This document shows positions 51,981 through 59,994 of a stretch of DNA of 64,000 nt, piece by piece. The stretch comes from Geothrix terrae. Lineage in GTDB: Bacteria; Acidobacteriota; Holophagae; Holophagales; Holophagaceae. Both the position numbers and the translations under genes were made by a program. A model generated the notes under the pieces. That model saw nothing but the letters and a program-made list of their open reading frames with translations, did not search any database and had not been told where the DNA came from. The number at the start of each line of letters is the position of its first letter. Within the stretch, counting starts at the first letter, position 1. The stretch is from contig NZ_JAKZLA010000003.1 of the NCBI RefSeq assembly GCF_022808775.1, positions 248,001 through 312,000 on the forward strand, written 5' to 3'.

Positions 51981-53153
51981 GGCGCCGAGGACGGCGACGG
52001 CGTCGGCGATCAGGCAGCCCTTCACCTGCTCCTCGAAGCTGCTGAAGATGGGCAGGCAGGGGGGGCGGACCCGGATGCGGTAGGGGTTCTTGCCGCCGTC
52101 GCTCACGATGTAGAAGCCCAGCTCACCATTGGCGGCCTCGGTGGCGCTGTAGATCTCGCCCACCGGCATGTCGATGCCGTGCATGATGAGCTTGAAGTGG
52201 TGGATGAGGCTCTCCATCCGCGTGTAGACCTTCTCCTTGGGCGGCAGGGCCACCTTGTAGTCGTCCACGATGACCGGGCCGGGCTCGAGGCGGTCCAGCA
52301 CCTGGCGGATGATGCGCAGGCTCTGACGCATCTCCTCGATGCGCACGAGGTAGCGGTCGAACACATCGCCGGTGGTGCCCACGGGGATGTCGAAGTCGTA
52401 GGTCTCGTAGCCCAGGTAGGGCTGGGCCTTGCGGAGGTCCTGGGGCACGCCGGCGGCGCGCAGGCAGGGGCCCGTGTAGCCGCTGTTCACGGCATCCTCG
52501 GGGCTGATGGCGCCGATGCCCTTGGTGCGGTCGTACCAGATGGGGTTGTGGGTCAGCAGGCGCTCGCACTCGTCCACGGCCGCTTCGCACTCCACCAGGA
52601 AGCGCTCGGTCAGGGGTGCGAACTCCGGGGGAATGTCGCGGAAGAGGCCGCCGATGCGGGTGAAGCTGGTGTGCAGGCGCTGGCCCGCCGCCATCTCGAA
52701 CAGGTCGTAGACGGTCTCGCGCTGCTTGAAGAGGTAGAGGAAGGCGGTGAAGGCGCCGATGTCCACGGCGTTCACGCCCACGCAGACGATGTGGTCGGCG
52801 ATGCGGGCCAGCTCGGAGACCAGCACCCGGATCTGCTGGGCCCGCTTGGGGATCTCGATGCCCAGCAGCTTCTCCACGGCGCAGGCGTAGCCCACGTTGT
52901 TCATGATGGAGCTGCAGTAGTTCAGGCGGTCGGTGAGCGGGATGAACTGCTGGTAGCTGAGGCTCTCGCCCAGCTTCTCGACGCCGCGGTGCAGGTAGCC
53001 CATCTCCGGGGTGGCCCGGATGATGGTCTCGCCCTCGAGCTCGAGGACGATGCGCAGGGTGCCGTGCGTGGTGGGGTGCGAGGGGCCGAAGTTGACGATC
53101 ATGTGATCGCCGTCGAGCTGCTGCCGGGAAAGGGCGATGGAATCCATGGTCAT
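51948..53153 (-). CDS. nuoD: NADH-quinone oxidoreductase subunit D
   Basis: The 401-residue protein is the 49-kDa-type subunit that forms the quinone site. It starts near N-F-G-P-S-H-P-T-T-H-G-T, then shows E-M-G-Y-L-H-R-G-V-E-K and the R-T-K-G-I-G-A-I stretch, ending C-L-I-A-D-A-V-A-V-L-G-A-M-N-V-I-A-G-E-L-D-R. The start at 53153 has AGGA upstream and lies 7 bases after nuoC. The last 11 codons and stop are repeated downstream (51791-51830). Fourth gene of nuoABCD. Confidence 0.96.
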   Translation of the reverse strand: MTMDSIALSRQQLDGDHMIVNFGPSHPTTHGTLRIVLELEGETIIRATPEMGYLHRGVEKLGESLSYQQFIPLTDRLNYCSSIMNNVGYACAVEKLLGIEIPKRAQQIRVLVSELARIADHIVCVGVNAVDIGAFTAFLYLFKQRETVYDLFEMAAGQRLHTSFTRIGGLFRDIPPEFAPLTERFLVECEAAVDECERLLTHNPIWYDRTKGIGAISPEDAVNSGYTGPCLRAAGVPQDLRKAQPYLGYETYDFDIPVGTTGDVFDRYLVRIEEMRQSLRIIRQVLDRLEPGPVIVDDYKVALPPKEKVYTRMESLIHHFKLIMHGIDMPVGEIYSATEAANGELGFYIVSDGGKNPYRIRVRPPCLPIFSSFEEQVKGCLIADAVAVLGAMNVIAGELDR

Positions 53154-53160
53154 AAAGTCC

Positions 53161-53670
53161 TCAGCCCCGGGCCCGTTCGCCGTTGTTGTAGGGAGCCGTA
53201 CAGCCTTCCATGCAGAAGGGATCGCCGCCATCCAGGGGGAAGTCCTTGCGCAGGGCATGCCCCTGGAAGTCGTCCCAGGTGAGCAGGCGCTTCAGGTTGG
53301 GGTGGCCTTCGAAGCGGATGCCGAAGAGGTCGAAGACCTCGCGCTCGAACCAGTCGGCGGTCTTGAAGCGGCCGGTCAGGGTGGGCATGGTCTCGCCGTC
53401 GGCCACGGGCACCTTCACCCGCAGGCGCTCCTGGCTGGCGAGGTTGAGCCAGTGGTAGACCACGTCGAAGCGCCCCACGCCCTGGGTCCCCGGCCGCTCG
53501 GGCCAGTCCACGGCCGTGATGTCCACCAGGAGCTGGAAGCCCTCGCGGTGGAGCAGGTCCACCAGGGCGAGGAGGTTCCCCTTCGCCACCACGATGGTCT
53601 GGTCGCCCCGGAAGTCGTGGCGGTCGGTGATGGCGCCCGGCAGCTGTGCGTCGATGTGCTCGATGATCAT
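53161..53670 (-). CDS. nuoC: NADH-quinone oxidoreductase subunit C
   Basis: The 169-residue hydrophilic subunit has the family core F-D-V-V-Y-H-W-L-N-L near residue 68, then W-F-E-R-E-V-F-D-L-F-G-I-R-F-E-G-H-P-N-L-K-R-L-L, the NuoC signature, and ends with the D-F-P-L-D-G-G segment. It is a separate NuoC, not the NuoCD fusion of enterobacteria. It lies 12 bases after nuoB. Confidence 0.96.
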   Translation of the reverse strand: MIIEHIDAQLPGAITDRHDFRGDQTIVVAKGNLLALVDLLHREGFQLLVDITAVDWPERPGTQGVGRFDVVYHWLNLASQERLRVKVPVADGETMPTLTGRFKTADWFEREVFDLFGIRFEGHPNLKRLLTWDDFQGHALRKDFPLDGGDPFCMEGCTAPYNNGERARG

Positions 53671-53682
53671 GGTCCGTCCCGC

Positions 53683-54291
53683 CTAGAAGATCGTGCCCGC
53701 GCCGTGTTCGGCCGCGTCCAGCAGCATCTCGCGGATGGTCTGCTGGCCCGTGAGGCCCTTTTCGGCCTGGAGCGCGTCCTGCCGGGCCAGGCTCTCGTAG
53801 AACCGCGCGATGTGGTCCTTGCGCATGGAGAGGGATTCCTTCTCGATCTTCTCCTGCAGCTTCATCACGCCGTAGAGCATGCTCTCGGGCCGGGGCGGGC
53901 AGCCGGGGACGTAGACGTCCACGGGGATCACCCGGTCCACGCCCTGGAGGGTGGCGTAGGTGCGGTACATGCCGCCGGAGCTGGCGCAGACGCCGAAGGA
54001 GATCACCCACTTGGGCTCGGCCATCTGGGCGTAGATGGTGCGCAGCACGGGCGCCATCTTGTTGGTGACGGTGCCCAGGATCATCATCATGTCGCTCTGG
54101 CGGGGACTGAAGCGCATGGCCTCGGCGCCGAAGCGGCTCATGTCGTACTTGGACGCCTGCATGCTCATGAACTCGATGGCGCAGCAGGCGGTGCCGAAGG
54201 GCATGGGCCAGAGGCTGTTCTTGCGGCCCCAGTTGACCACCGCATCCAGGCGGGTGGTCACCACCGCGTCGTTGATGTTCATCTCGGCCAT
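53683..54291 (-). CDS. nuoB: NADH-quinone oxidoreductase subunit B
   Basis: The 202-residue subunit holds cluster N2, which reduces quinone. Ligand motifs are G-T-A-C-C-A-I-E-F, F-G-V-C-A-S-S-G-G and Y-V-P-G-C-P-P-R-P. A C-terminal tail of about 45 residues, mostly charged helix, follows the core. The gene lies 2 bases after nuoA. Confidence 0.96.
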   Translation of the reverse strand: MAEMNINDAVVTTRLDAVVNWGRKNSLWPMPFGTACCAIEFMSMQASKYDMSRFGAEAMRFSPRQSDMMMILGTVTNKMAPVLRTIYAQMAEPKWVISFGVCASSGGMYRTYATLQGVDRVIPVDVYVPGCPPRPESMLYGVMKLQEKIEKESLSMRKDHIARFYESLARQDALQAEKGLTGQQTIREMLLDAAEHGAGTIF

Positions 54292-54293
54292 GG

Positions 54294-54674
54294 TCAGTGC
54301 TCCCACTCGAAGGCGCCCTTGCCCCAGGCGTAGATGAAGCCCACGAGCAGGGTGGCCATGAAGCTCAGCATGGCCGCGAAGGTCCACAGGGCATGCTTGA
54401 AGGTCACGGCCCAGGGCAGGAGGAAGGCGGCTTCCACGTCGAACAGGATGAACAGCATGGCCGTCAGGTAGAACCGCACCGAATACTTGTGCCGCGCTCC
54501 GGGCTGCTGGATCGGCACGCCGCACTCGTAGGGCCGCAGCTTGGCCTCCTGCGGGTTGGCGGGCTTGAGCAGGGCCAGCGCCTTGCCCGACAGGAAGAGG
54601 ATGGCGATGGCCGTCACGGCGGCGACCAGCAGCAGGATCAGGACCGGCAGGAAGGGCGATGCGGGATGGGCCAT
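54294..54674 (-). CDS. nuoA: NADH-quinone oxidoreductase subunit A
   Basis: The 126-residue membrane subunit has three helices. The conserved loop K-L-R-P-Y-E-C-G-V-P between helices 1 and 2 carries the Cys used in active/deactive studies of complex I, and F-D-V-E-A-A-F-L-L-P-W follows in helix 2. It is the first gene of nuoABCD and lies divergent from the ACP gene. Confidence 0.96.
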   Translation of the reverse strand: MAHPASPFLPVLILLLVAAVTAIAILFLSGKALALLKPANPQEAKLRPYECGVPIQQPGARHKYSVRFYLTAMLFILFDVEAAFLLPWAVTFKHALWTFAAMLSFMATLLVGFIYAWGKGAFEWEH

Positions 54675-54777
54675 GGCGCTCTCGGGCGGAGGGTTCCGCG
54701 AGGATCCAGCTTAGCGCCCTTTGCGGATCCCGAAACCGTGCCAATATCACAACCCCACCGGGCCCCCGGGTTGAGGA

Positions 54778-54783
54778 TAGAAT
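54778..54783 (+). promoter_or_regulatory. -10 box of the ACP-ketosynthase operon
   Basis: GGATAGAATC contains TAGAAT (5 of 6 matches) 30 bases before the ACP start. No convincing -35 is found at 16-18 bases. Confidence 0.45.
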
Positions 54784-54813
54784 CACCACTTCCACTGATC
54801 TGCCGGGATTGTC

Positions 54814-55071
54814 ATGAGCGACCTCAAGCTGCGCGTCAAAGAGATGATCATCGAGCGCCTGAAGCTTGAGGGCCTGGCCCCGGACCAGATCGAGGATCAG
54901 GCCCCCCTCTTCGGAGACGGGCTGGGGCTCGACTCCATCGACGCCCTGGAGCTGGTGCTGGGCATCGAGCAGGTCTTCGGCGTGAAGATCGAGGACGAGG
55001 CGGCGGGGATGAAGGCCTTCAAGTCCGTCCAGGCCCTCACGGACTTCATCGCCGAGCACGCCAAAGCCTGA
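54814..55071 (+). CDS. Acyl carrier protein of a dedicated fatty acid/polyene-type pathway
   Basis: The 85-residue protein has the phosphopantetheine site G-L-D-S-I-D-A-L-E-L, with Ser about 42 as attachment residue. The sequence around it (L-G-L-D-S-I-D-A-L-E-L) resembles carriers of aryl polyene and dialkylresorcinol clusters more than the housekeeping AcpP motif A-D-S-L-D-T-V-E. It starts a tightly packed operon of ACP, dehydratase, ketosynthase, chain-length factor and SPOR protein. Confidence 0.9.
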   Translation: MSDLKLRVKEMIIERLKLEGLAPDQIEDQAPLFGDGLGLDSIDALELVLGIEQVFGVKIEDEAAGMKAFKSVQALTDFIAEHAKA

Positions 55072-55081
55072 AGTCCCGCCC

Positions 55082-55486
55082 ATGGACATCCTGGCCCACC
55101 TCCCGCACCGCGCGCCCCTGCTCCTCGTGGACCGGCTGCTGGAGCGGGAGCCGGGCCTGCGGGTGGTGGCCGAAAAGCTCGTCACGGCCGGAGAACCTTT
55201 CTTCCAGGGCCATCCCGCCGGCCGCGCCCAGGTCCCCGGGCCCCTGCTGCTCGAGATGCTGGCCCAGGCCGGCGGCTTCCTGGAGGCCGGAACCCTCCAC
55301 GGGGCTTCCATCTTCCTGGCGGGCGTGCGGGACGCACGGTTCCACGCCCCAGCCTTTCCCGGAGACCGGCTGCGCCTGGAGGTGGCCGCTGAGGGCGCCT
55401 TCGCCGGGCTGATGCGCCTGCAGGGCACCGCGAGTTGCGAAGGGCGCGATCTCTGCACGGCGACCCTGCTGGTGAAGCGCCTATGA
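55082..55486 (+). CDS. FabZ/ApeP-like hot-dog dehydratase
   Basis: The 134-residue protein has the hot-dog dehydratase layout: L-P-H-R-A-P-L-L-L-V-D-R near residue 7, where FabZ has its catalytic His, and G-H-P-A-G-R-A-Q-V-P-G-P-L-L-L-E-M-L-A-Q, where the Glu is catalytic. It should dehydrate 3-hydroxyacyl-ACP. The insertion in the G-H-x-P-G segment differs from housekeeping FabZ and suggests the specialised ApeI/ApeP type. It overlaps the ketosynthase by 4 bases. Confidence 0.82.
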   Translation: MDILAHLPHRAPLLLVDRLLEREPGLRVVAEKLVTAGEPFFQGHPAGRAQVPGPLLLEMLAQAGGFLEAGTLHGASIFLAGVRDARFHAPAFPGDRLRLEVAAEGAFAGLMRLQGTASCEGRDLCTATLLVKRL

Positions 55487-56661
55487 ACCGGGTGGTCGTG
55501 ACGGGCCTGGGCATCGTGAGTTCGCTGGCCCTGGACCGCGAAGGCACCTGGTCCGCCATGCTTGACGGGCGGGACGGCCTGGGGCCCCTCACCCGCCTGG
55601 ATCTGCCGGCGGAACCGGCCCAGGTCGCGGGCCAGGTGGCCCTGGAACCCCTTCGGCACCAGACCCTGTGCGAGGCCGCCGCCCTGCGGGCCCTGGCGGA
55701 GGTGCTCAGCAGCTTCCAGTCCGGGGGCGATCCGGCCCGCATCGGCGTCTTCCAGGGCGCGGGCACCAGCGGCCTGCCTGTGGCCGAGGCCTATCTGGAA
55801 GACCGCCTGGCCGGGCGTCGCGGCCGGGCCGCGGAGCCCGCCTACCAGAGCCCCTGCACCGTCACGGACGCCCTGGCCCGGATGCTCGGCGCCGAAGGCC
55901 CCCGGAGCACCCTCATGAACGCCTGCTCCTCCAGCCTGCTGGCCCTGGGCCAGGCCTGGGAGCGTCTGGCCGCCGGCGAGCTGGACCTGGCCGTGGCCGG
56001 AGGCGCCGAGGGCCTCTGCCGTACCACCTATGCCGGGTTCTCCTGCCTCAAGGCCGTGGATGCCCGGAAATGCCGCCCCTTCAGCCGGGACCGGGCGGGC
56101 CTCAACCTGGGCGAGGGCGCCGTGCAGATCCTGCTGGAACCCCTGGACCGGGCCCTGGCCCGGGGGGCGACGATCTATGCCGAAGTGCTGGGCTACGGCG
56201 CCAGCATGGACGCCCACCACGCCACGGCGCCCCACCCCGAGGGCGAGGGGGCCGCCCGGGCCATGGCCATGGCCCTCCGCACAGGCCGGCTGGATCCCGC
56301 CGAGGTGGACCTCGTGTCCGCCCACGGCACGGCCACCCCGGCCAACGACGGCGCCGAGTGCCTGGCCATCCGCCGGGCCCTGGGCGCGGCCGCCGACGCC
56401 GTCTCCGTCACCAGCACCAAGAGCCAGTTCGGCCACACCCTGGGGGCTGCGGGCGCCTTCGGGGCCGCCGCCGCCATCCTGGCCCTGCGGGATCAGGTGG
56501 TGAGCCCCACCCTGCGCCTGGAGGACCCCGACTCCGCCTGCGACCTGGACTGCACGCCCCTGGTGGCCAGAGAGCGGCCGCTGCGGGCTGCCCTCGTGAA
56601 CGCCTTCGCCTTCGGCGGCAACAACGTGAGCTTGGCGCTGCGCCGCTGGAGCGGAGCATGA
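55483..56661 (+). CDS. Beta-ketoacyl-ACP synthase (FabF-like, active)
   Basis: The 392-residue condensing enzyme has an intact Cys-His-His triad: Cys148 in N-A-C-S-S-S-L, His281 in S-A-H-G-T-A-T-P and His318 in S-Q-F-G-H-T-L-G-A-A-G. It opens V-V-V-T-G-L-G-I-V-S and ends A-F-G-G-N-N-V-S-L. It elongates an acyl or polyene chain on the neighbouring ACP, probably together with the non-catalytic partner encoded next, with which it overlaps by 4 bases. Confidence 0.93.
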   Translation: MNRVVVTGLGIVSSLALDREGTWSAMLDGRDGLGPLTRLDLPAEPAQVAGQVALEPLRHQTLCEAAALRALAEVLSSFQSGGDPARIGVFQGAGTSGLPVAEAYLEDRLAGRRGRAAEPAYQSPCTVTDALARMLGAEGPRSTLMNACSSSLLALGQAWERLAAGELDLAVAGGAEGLCRTTYAGFSCLKAVDARKCRPFSRDRAGLNLGEGAVQILLEPLDRALARGATIYAEVLGYGASMDAHHATAPHPEGEGAARAMAMALRTGRLDPAEVDLVSAHGTATPANDGAECLAIRRALGAAADAVSVTSTKSQFGHTLGAAGAFGAAAAILALRDQVVSPTLRLEDPDSACDLDCTPLVARERPLRAALVNAFAFGGNNVSLALRRWSGA

Positions 56662-57740
56662 GCGGCGATCTCGTCTTCACGGGCCTGGGCCTGGTGCTGC
56701 CCTGCGGGGACGGCGTCGAGACCGCGGGGGTCGGCCTGGCCTCGGGGCAGCCCTGCTTCGCGGACCTGCCGGAGACGCTGGGCCTGGGCCAGGGGGCCGC
56801 CTGCGCCGCGTTCAACCCGGCTGGCATCATCCCGCCCATGCAGCTGCGGCGCCTGGACCGGACCTCGCGGTTCGCCTGGGCGGCGGCGCACCAGGCCTTC
56901 CGCGACGCGGGCCTGGATCCGAAGCCAGTGGGAGACCGCATCGCCGTGGCCGTGGGCACCATGACCGGCGGCAGCGAGGCCAGCGAGGCCTTCATGCGGC
57001 CCTACCTCCAGCGGGGGCCCGAAGGGGCCTCGCCCCTGCTCTTCCCCAACACCGTGGCCAACGCCGCCAGCGGCCACCTGGCCCTGGCCTTCGGCCTGAA
57101 GGGCCCCAGCGCCACCTTCGTGGACCGGGAGAACGCCGCCCTCTCCGCCCTGGAGCAGGCGGCCCGCTGGCTGCGCGCCGGCCTGGCGGACGCCGCGCTG
57201 GTCCTGGGGGCGGACGGCCTCTTCCCCCTGCTCCTCGACATCTGCCGCGGCGCCCGCCTGCTGGCCCGCCACGGCCATCCCGAGATCGGCTCCGGCCGGG
57301 GCTTCCTGCCGGGCGAAGGGGCCCAGGCCCTCCTGCTGGAGCGGCGCGACCGGGCCGAGGCCCGGGGCGCCCGCCCCCGGGCCGTCCTGCGGGCTCTGGC
57401 CTCCCGGTCCACGCCCGGAGACGGGATCGAGGCCCGGACCCGGGCCCTGGCCGAGGCATCGACCCAGGCCCTCGGTGAGGCCCCCCCGACGCGCTGGATC
57501 GGCGGCAGCAACGGGCTGCGCCGGCTCGACGCCCTGGAGGCCCATCTGGCCGCCGCCCATCCGGACTGGCCCGCGGCCCGCTTTCCCAAGGCCCTCTGGG
57601 GCGAGTTCGGCGGCTCCGGCGGCCAGCTGCTGGCGGCGGCCCTGCTGGAACCCGCGGATCGCACCCTCGTCACCGCCCCCGCCAGTTCGGGCGCCCAGTT
57701 CGCGGCGCTGCTCGAAGGCGTTAGGCTGGAACGACGATGA
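56658..57740 (+). CDS. Chain-length-factor-like ketosynthase homologue (no active-site Cys)
   Basis: The 360-residue protein has the thiolase fold and begins D-L-V-F-T-G-L-G-L-V-L-P, but the nucleophile region reads D-R-E-N-A-A-L-S-A-L, with no Cys. The two His motifs of ketosynthases are also lost: the late motif reads G-E-F-G-G-S-G-G instead of G-H-T-L-G-A-A-G. It therefore resembles the chain-length factor of type II polyketide and aryl polyene systems, which forms a heterodimer with the active synthase. It overlaps both neighbours by 4 bases. Confidence 0.82.
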   Translation: MSGDLVFTGLGLVLPCGDGVETAGVGLASGQPCFADLPETLGLGQGAACAAFNPAGIIPPMQLRRLDRTSRFAWAAAHQAFRDAGLDPKPVGDRIAVAVGTMTGGSEASEAFMRPYLQRGPEGASPLLFPNTVANAASGHLALAFGLKGPSATFVDRENAALSALEQAARWLRAGLADAALVLGADGLFPLLLDICRGARLLARHGHPEIGSGRGFLPGEGAQALLLERRDRAEARGARPRAVLRALASRSTPGDGIEARTRALAEASTQALGEAPPTRWIGGSNGLRRLDALEAHLAAAHPDWPAARFPKALWGEFGGSGGQLLAAALLEPADRTLVTAPASSGAQFAALLEGVRLERR

Positions 57741-58267
57741 CCCAGCGCGACCAGATCAGCATCGGCAGCCAGTCCATCCTGTGGGTGGCGGGTGTGGGCG
57801 TGGGCCTGGTCACCCTGGCCTTCGTCCTGGGCGTGCAGGTCGGCAAGCAGGGCGCCGCCTTGCGCCGCCCCGCCCAGAAAGGCGTGGAGGAGGAGCTCAA
57901 GGACCTTCCCGAGCCGCTGGTGGACCAGCTCAAGATCTTCGAGGGCGACGGTCCGGACAAGTTCGTGGCGGCCCCGCGGGTGGACGCCACGGCTCCCAGG
58001 CCGGAGCCCAAGACTGAGCCCAGGGCCGAGGCCGCGCCAAGCGGAGGCGGCACCTGGACCCTCCAGCTCGTGGCCACCTCCGATGCGGCCGAGGCCAAGC
58101 GCGTGGCCGACAAGGCCAAGGCCGCCGGCTTCGCCACCACCACCCTCAAGGAGAAGGGCCAGCTGAAGGTGCGCCTCGTCAAATCGGCGGATCGCGCCGT
58201 CATCGACAAGACCGCCGAGAAGCTCAAGAAGGCGGGCTTCAAGCCCTTCGCGGTGAAGGCGGAGTAG
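57737..58267 (+). CDS. SPOR-domain membrane protein
   Basis: The 176-residue protein has a short cytoplasmic N-terminus, one membrane helix (about 14-35), a Pro/Glu-rich periplasmic linker, and a C-terminal SPOR domain (about 105-175; W-T-L-Q-L-V-A-T-S-D-A-A-E-A ... K-V-R-L-V). SPOR domains bind denuded glycan strands at division sites. It is translationally coupled to the chain-length factor, an unexpected pairing with a lipid or polyene operon. Confidence 0.88.
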   Translation: MTQRDQISIGSQSILWVAGVGVGLVTLAFVLGVQVGKQGAALRRPAQKGVEEELKDLPEPLVDQLKIFEGDGPDKFVAAPRVDATAPRPEPKTEPRAEAAPSGGGTWTLQLVATSDAAEAKRVADKAKAAGFATTTLKEKGQLKVRLVKSADRAVIDKTAEKLKKAGFKPFAVKAE

Positions 58268-58300
58268 CCCTCACGGCTTGGGCCCTCAAAGTTCAGGCCC

Positions 58301-58441
58301 TCACGGTTTGGGATAGACGCGGATACCCACCCACTTCTTCTCGGTATCGCCTGCGGCGATACGCGAGACACCGCTCGCGCCCCAATTACCCGTCTTCGGT
58401 TCAGGTCACGGTTTGGGATAGACGCGGATACCCACCCACTT
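58301..58441 (-). repeat. NFACT gene 3'-end duplication with hairpin-rich spacer
   Basis: The last 36 bases of the NFACT gene including the stop (58406-58441) recur without mismatch at 58301-58336, 105 bases away. Similarity continues past the stop (CCTGAAC after TGA, with GGG inserted in the distal copy). The spacer contains GTATCGCC-GCA-GGCGATAC and a GCGAG/CTCGC hairpin. The frame after the true stop is open and ends K-K-W-V-G-I-R-V-Y-P-K-P-stop again. Confidence 0.88.
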
Positions 58442-59854
58442 TTTGAGAATCACCTTGCCCGGCGCGAAGCCGCGGGGCTTGCTGATGTCGGCGATGCGGG
58501 CGAGGTGGACCTCCACCTTGCCTCCGTCGCGGGCCTTGCTGTGGTAGGCGGCCAGCTCGGCGGCGCGCTCCAGCACATGGCGCGGCAGCTCGCTCAGCTT
58601 GTCGGGGTTGCGGATGACCACGTGGCTGCCCGGCACGCTGGCCACGTGCAGCCAGAAATCCGTGTTGTCGGCCACCTTGAAGGTGAGCTGGTCGTTCTCC
58701 GCGTCGCCCTTGCCGATGAGCACCTCGAAGCCGTCCACCATGACGCTGCGGAAGGCCGTGCCTTTGCCATCCTTGCGTTTCGCCTCCGCTCCGCCCATCC
58801 GCTTCGTCCCCTTGCCCTTCGCCGAATCCTTCGCGTTCTTTTGTCTCGCGAGGGGCGGCTCCGGCGCAAGGCCCGCGGCCTCGGCTTCCATCCGCTTCGC
58901 CCACGCGGCCCGCTCGCGGGCCAGCTCCGCCTCCAGTTCCCGCACCCGCGCCAGGCCGCGCTCCGCCTTCTTGGCCGCGGCGAACCAGGTCTGGATGGCC
59001 GCTTCGGCGGGACGTCCCTCCGGCAGCGGGATGCGCGTCCCGTCCAGGAGCACGGCCTCGCCGGTGGCCCCCTTGAGGCGATAGAGCTCCGCGGCCAGGC
59101 GCTGGGCCTGGGCCTTGAGGGGCAGGATGGCCTCGTGCTTCGCCCGGTCCCGGGCCAGGGCCTGGCCCAGGCGGTCCATGCGCGCGACCTCCGCCTGGCG
59201 CTTCCGCTCCGCCGCCGCCTGGGCCGGCGCCAGGATCAGCGCCTCGGCCCTGGCCGCGGACCAGGCGCGGTGCCGGTCCAACAGGCCCCCTTCGCCCTCG
59301 AGGACCTCGGGGATCTCCCCGGCCACGGCCCGTTCCAGGTCCGCGCCCCAGCGCTCCCGCCAGCGGCGGAGGGGGGGCGGATCCTCGGAGGGTTCCGGCG
59401 GGGCGGCGGGAAAGGGGGTGCCAAGGCCCAGGCGCGGAATCGGCACGTCCAGACCGTCCGCCCGGATGCCGGCCCGGCCGGGAATGGCCTGGAAGGCCAG
59501 GCGCAGGGTCTCCAGGCGTCCGGTGATGGCCCGCCGCTGGAAGACGAGGCCCAGCCAGCGTTCCCGGGGATCCCCCTCCACGGCCTTCAGCCTCGCCCCC
59601 TGGAGCCAGGGGCCCCAGAGCTTCCCGCTGTCCTTCGGGGCCTCGGCCTGGAGGCGCGTCCAGGCGGGATGGCCCGTGTCCAGCAGCCAGAGTTCGGGCC
59701 TGGGCTGAAGCAGCAGCACCCACCCCTCGGCGGCCTTCCTGCCCGCCCAGCGCAGGCCCAGGGCCCGGCTTGAAGCCCAGACGGCCTCCACAGGCAGCTC
59801 GCCCCGTTCCCGGAGCCACGTCCGGCCCAGGGCCAGGATCAGGGGTGCATCCAC
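58406..59854 (-). CDS. NFACT-family protein (RqcH/FbpA-like)
   Basis: The 482-residue protein starts at a GTG preceded by AGGTGAG. An N-terminal NFACT-N-like domain and a long Arg/Ala-rich helical coiled-coil region (about 200-340) are followed by a C-terminal NFACT-R domain (about 375-482): N-D-Q-L-T-F-K-V, D-F-W-L-H-V, P-G-S-H-V-V-I and the ending W-V-G-I-R-V-Y-P. Bacterial NFACT proteins such as RqcH recruit tRNA-Ala to stalled 50S subunits and add Ala tails. Whether this member does so is inference; the N-terminal half is divergent. The 3' end is duplicated downstream. Confidence 0.85.
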   Translation of the reverse strand: MDAPLILALGRTWLRERGELPVEAVWASSRALGLRWAGRKAAEGWVLLLQPRPELWLLDTGHPAWTRLQAEAPKDSGKLWGPWLQGARLKAVEGDPRERWLGLVFQRRAITGRLETLRLAFQAIPGRAGIRADGLDVPIPRLGLGTPFPAAPPEPSEDPPPLRRWRERWGADLERAVAGEIPEVLEGEGGLLDRHRAWSAARAEALILAPAQAAAERKRQAEVARMDRLGQALARDRAKHEAILPLKAQAQRLAAELYRLKGATGEAVLLDGTRIPLPEGRPAEAAIQTWFAAAKKAERGLARVRELEAELARERAAWAKRMEAEAAGLAPEPPLARQKNAKDSAKGKGTKRMGGAEAKRKDGKGTAFRSVMVDGFEVLIGKGDAENDQLTFKVADNTDFWLHVASVPGSHVVIRNPDKLSELPRHVLERAAELAAYHSKARDGGKVEVHLARIADISKPRGFAPGKVILKKWVGIRVYPKP

Positions 59855-59994
59855 GGACTCACCTTTCTCTGTTCTTTCCACCCGACGGTGGCCATCATGG
59901 GGCAGCCTCCCCGTCCAGCATCCCATGTCTGGCCCCAGGAAGGTCCCTACCTCCGCCCTCATCCGGCTTTCCTCCACAACCTGACGCTGGACCC

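Noticed and set aside
51791-58441. The gene-end repeats could be the template and variable repeats of diversity-generating retroelements
   Set aside because: The repeats are only 36-40 bases, show no adenine-specific substitutions (one pair is identical), and no reverse transcriptase gene is present.
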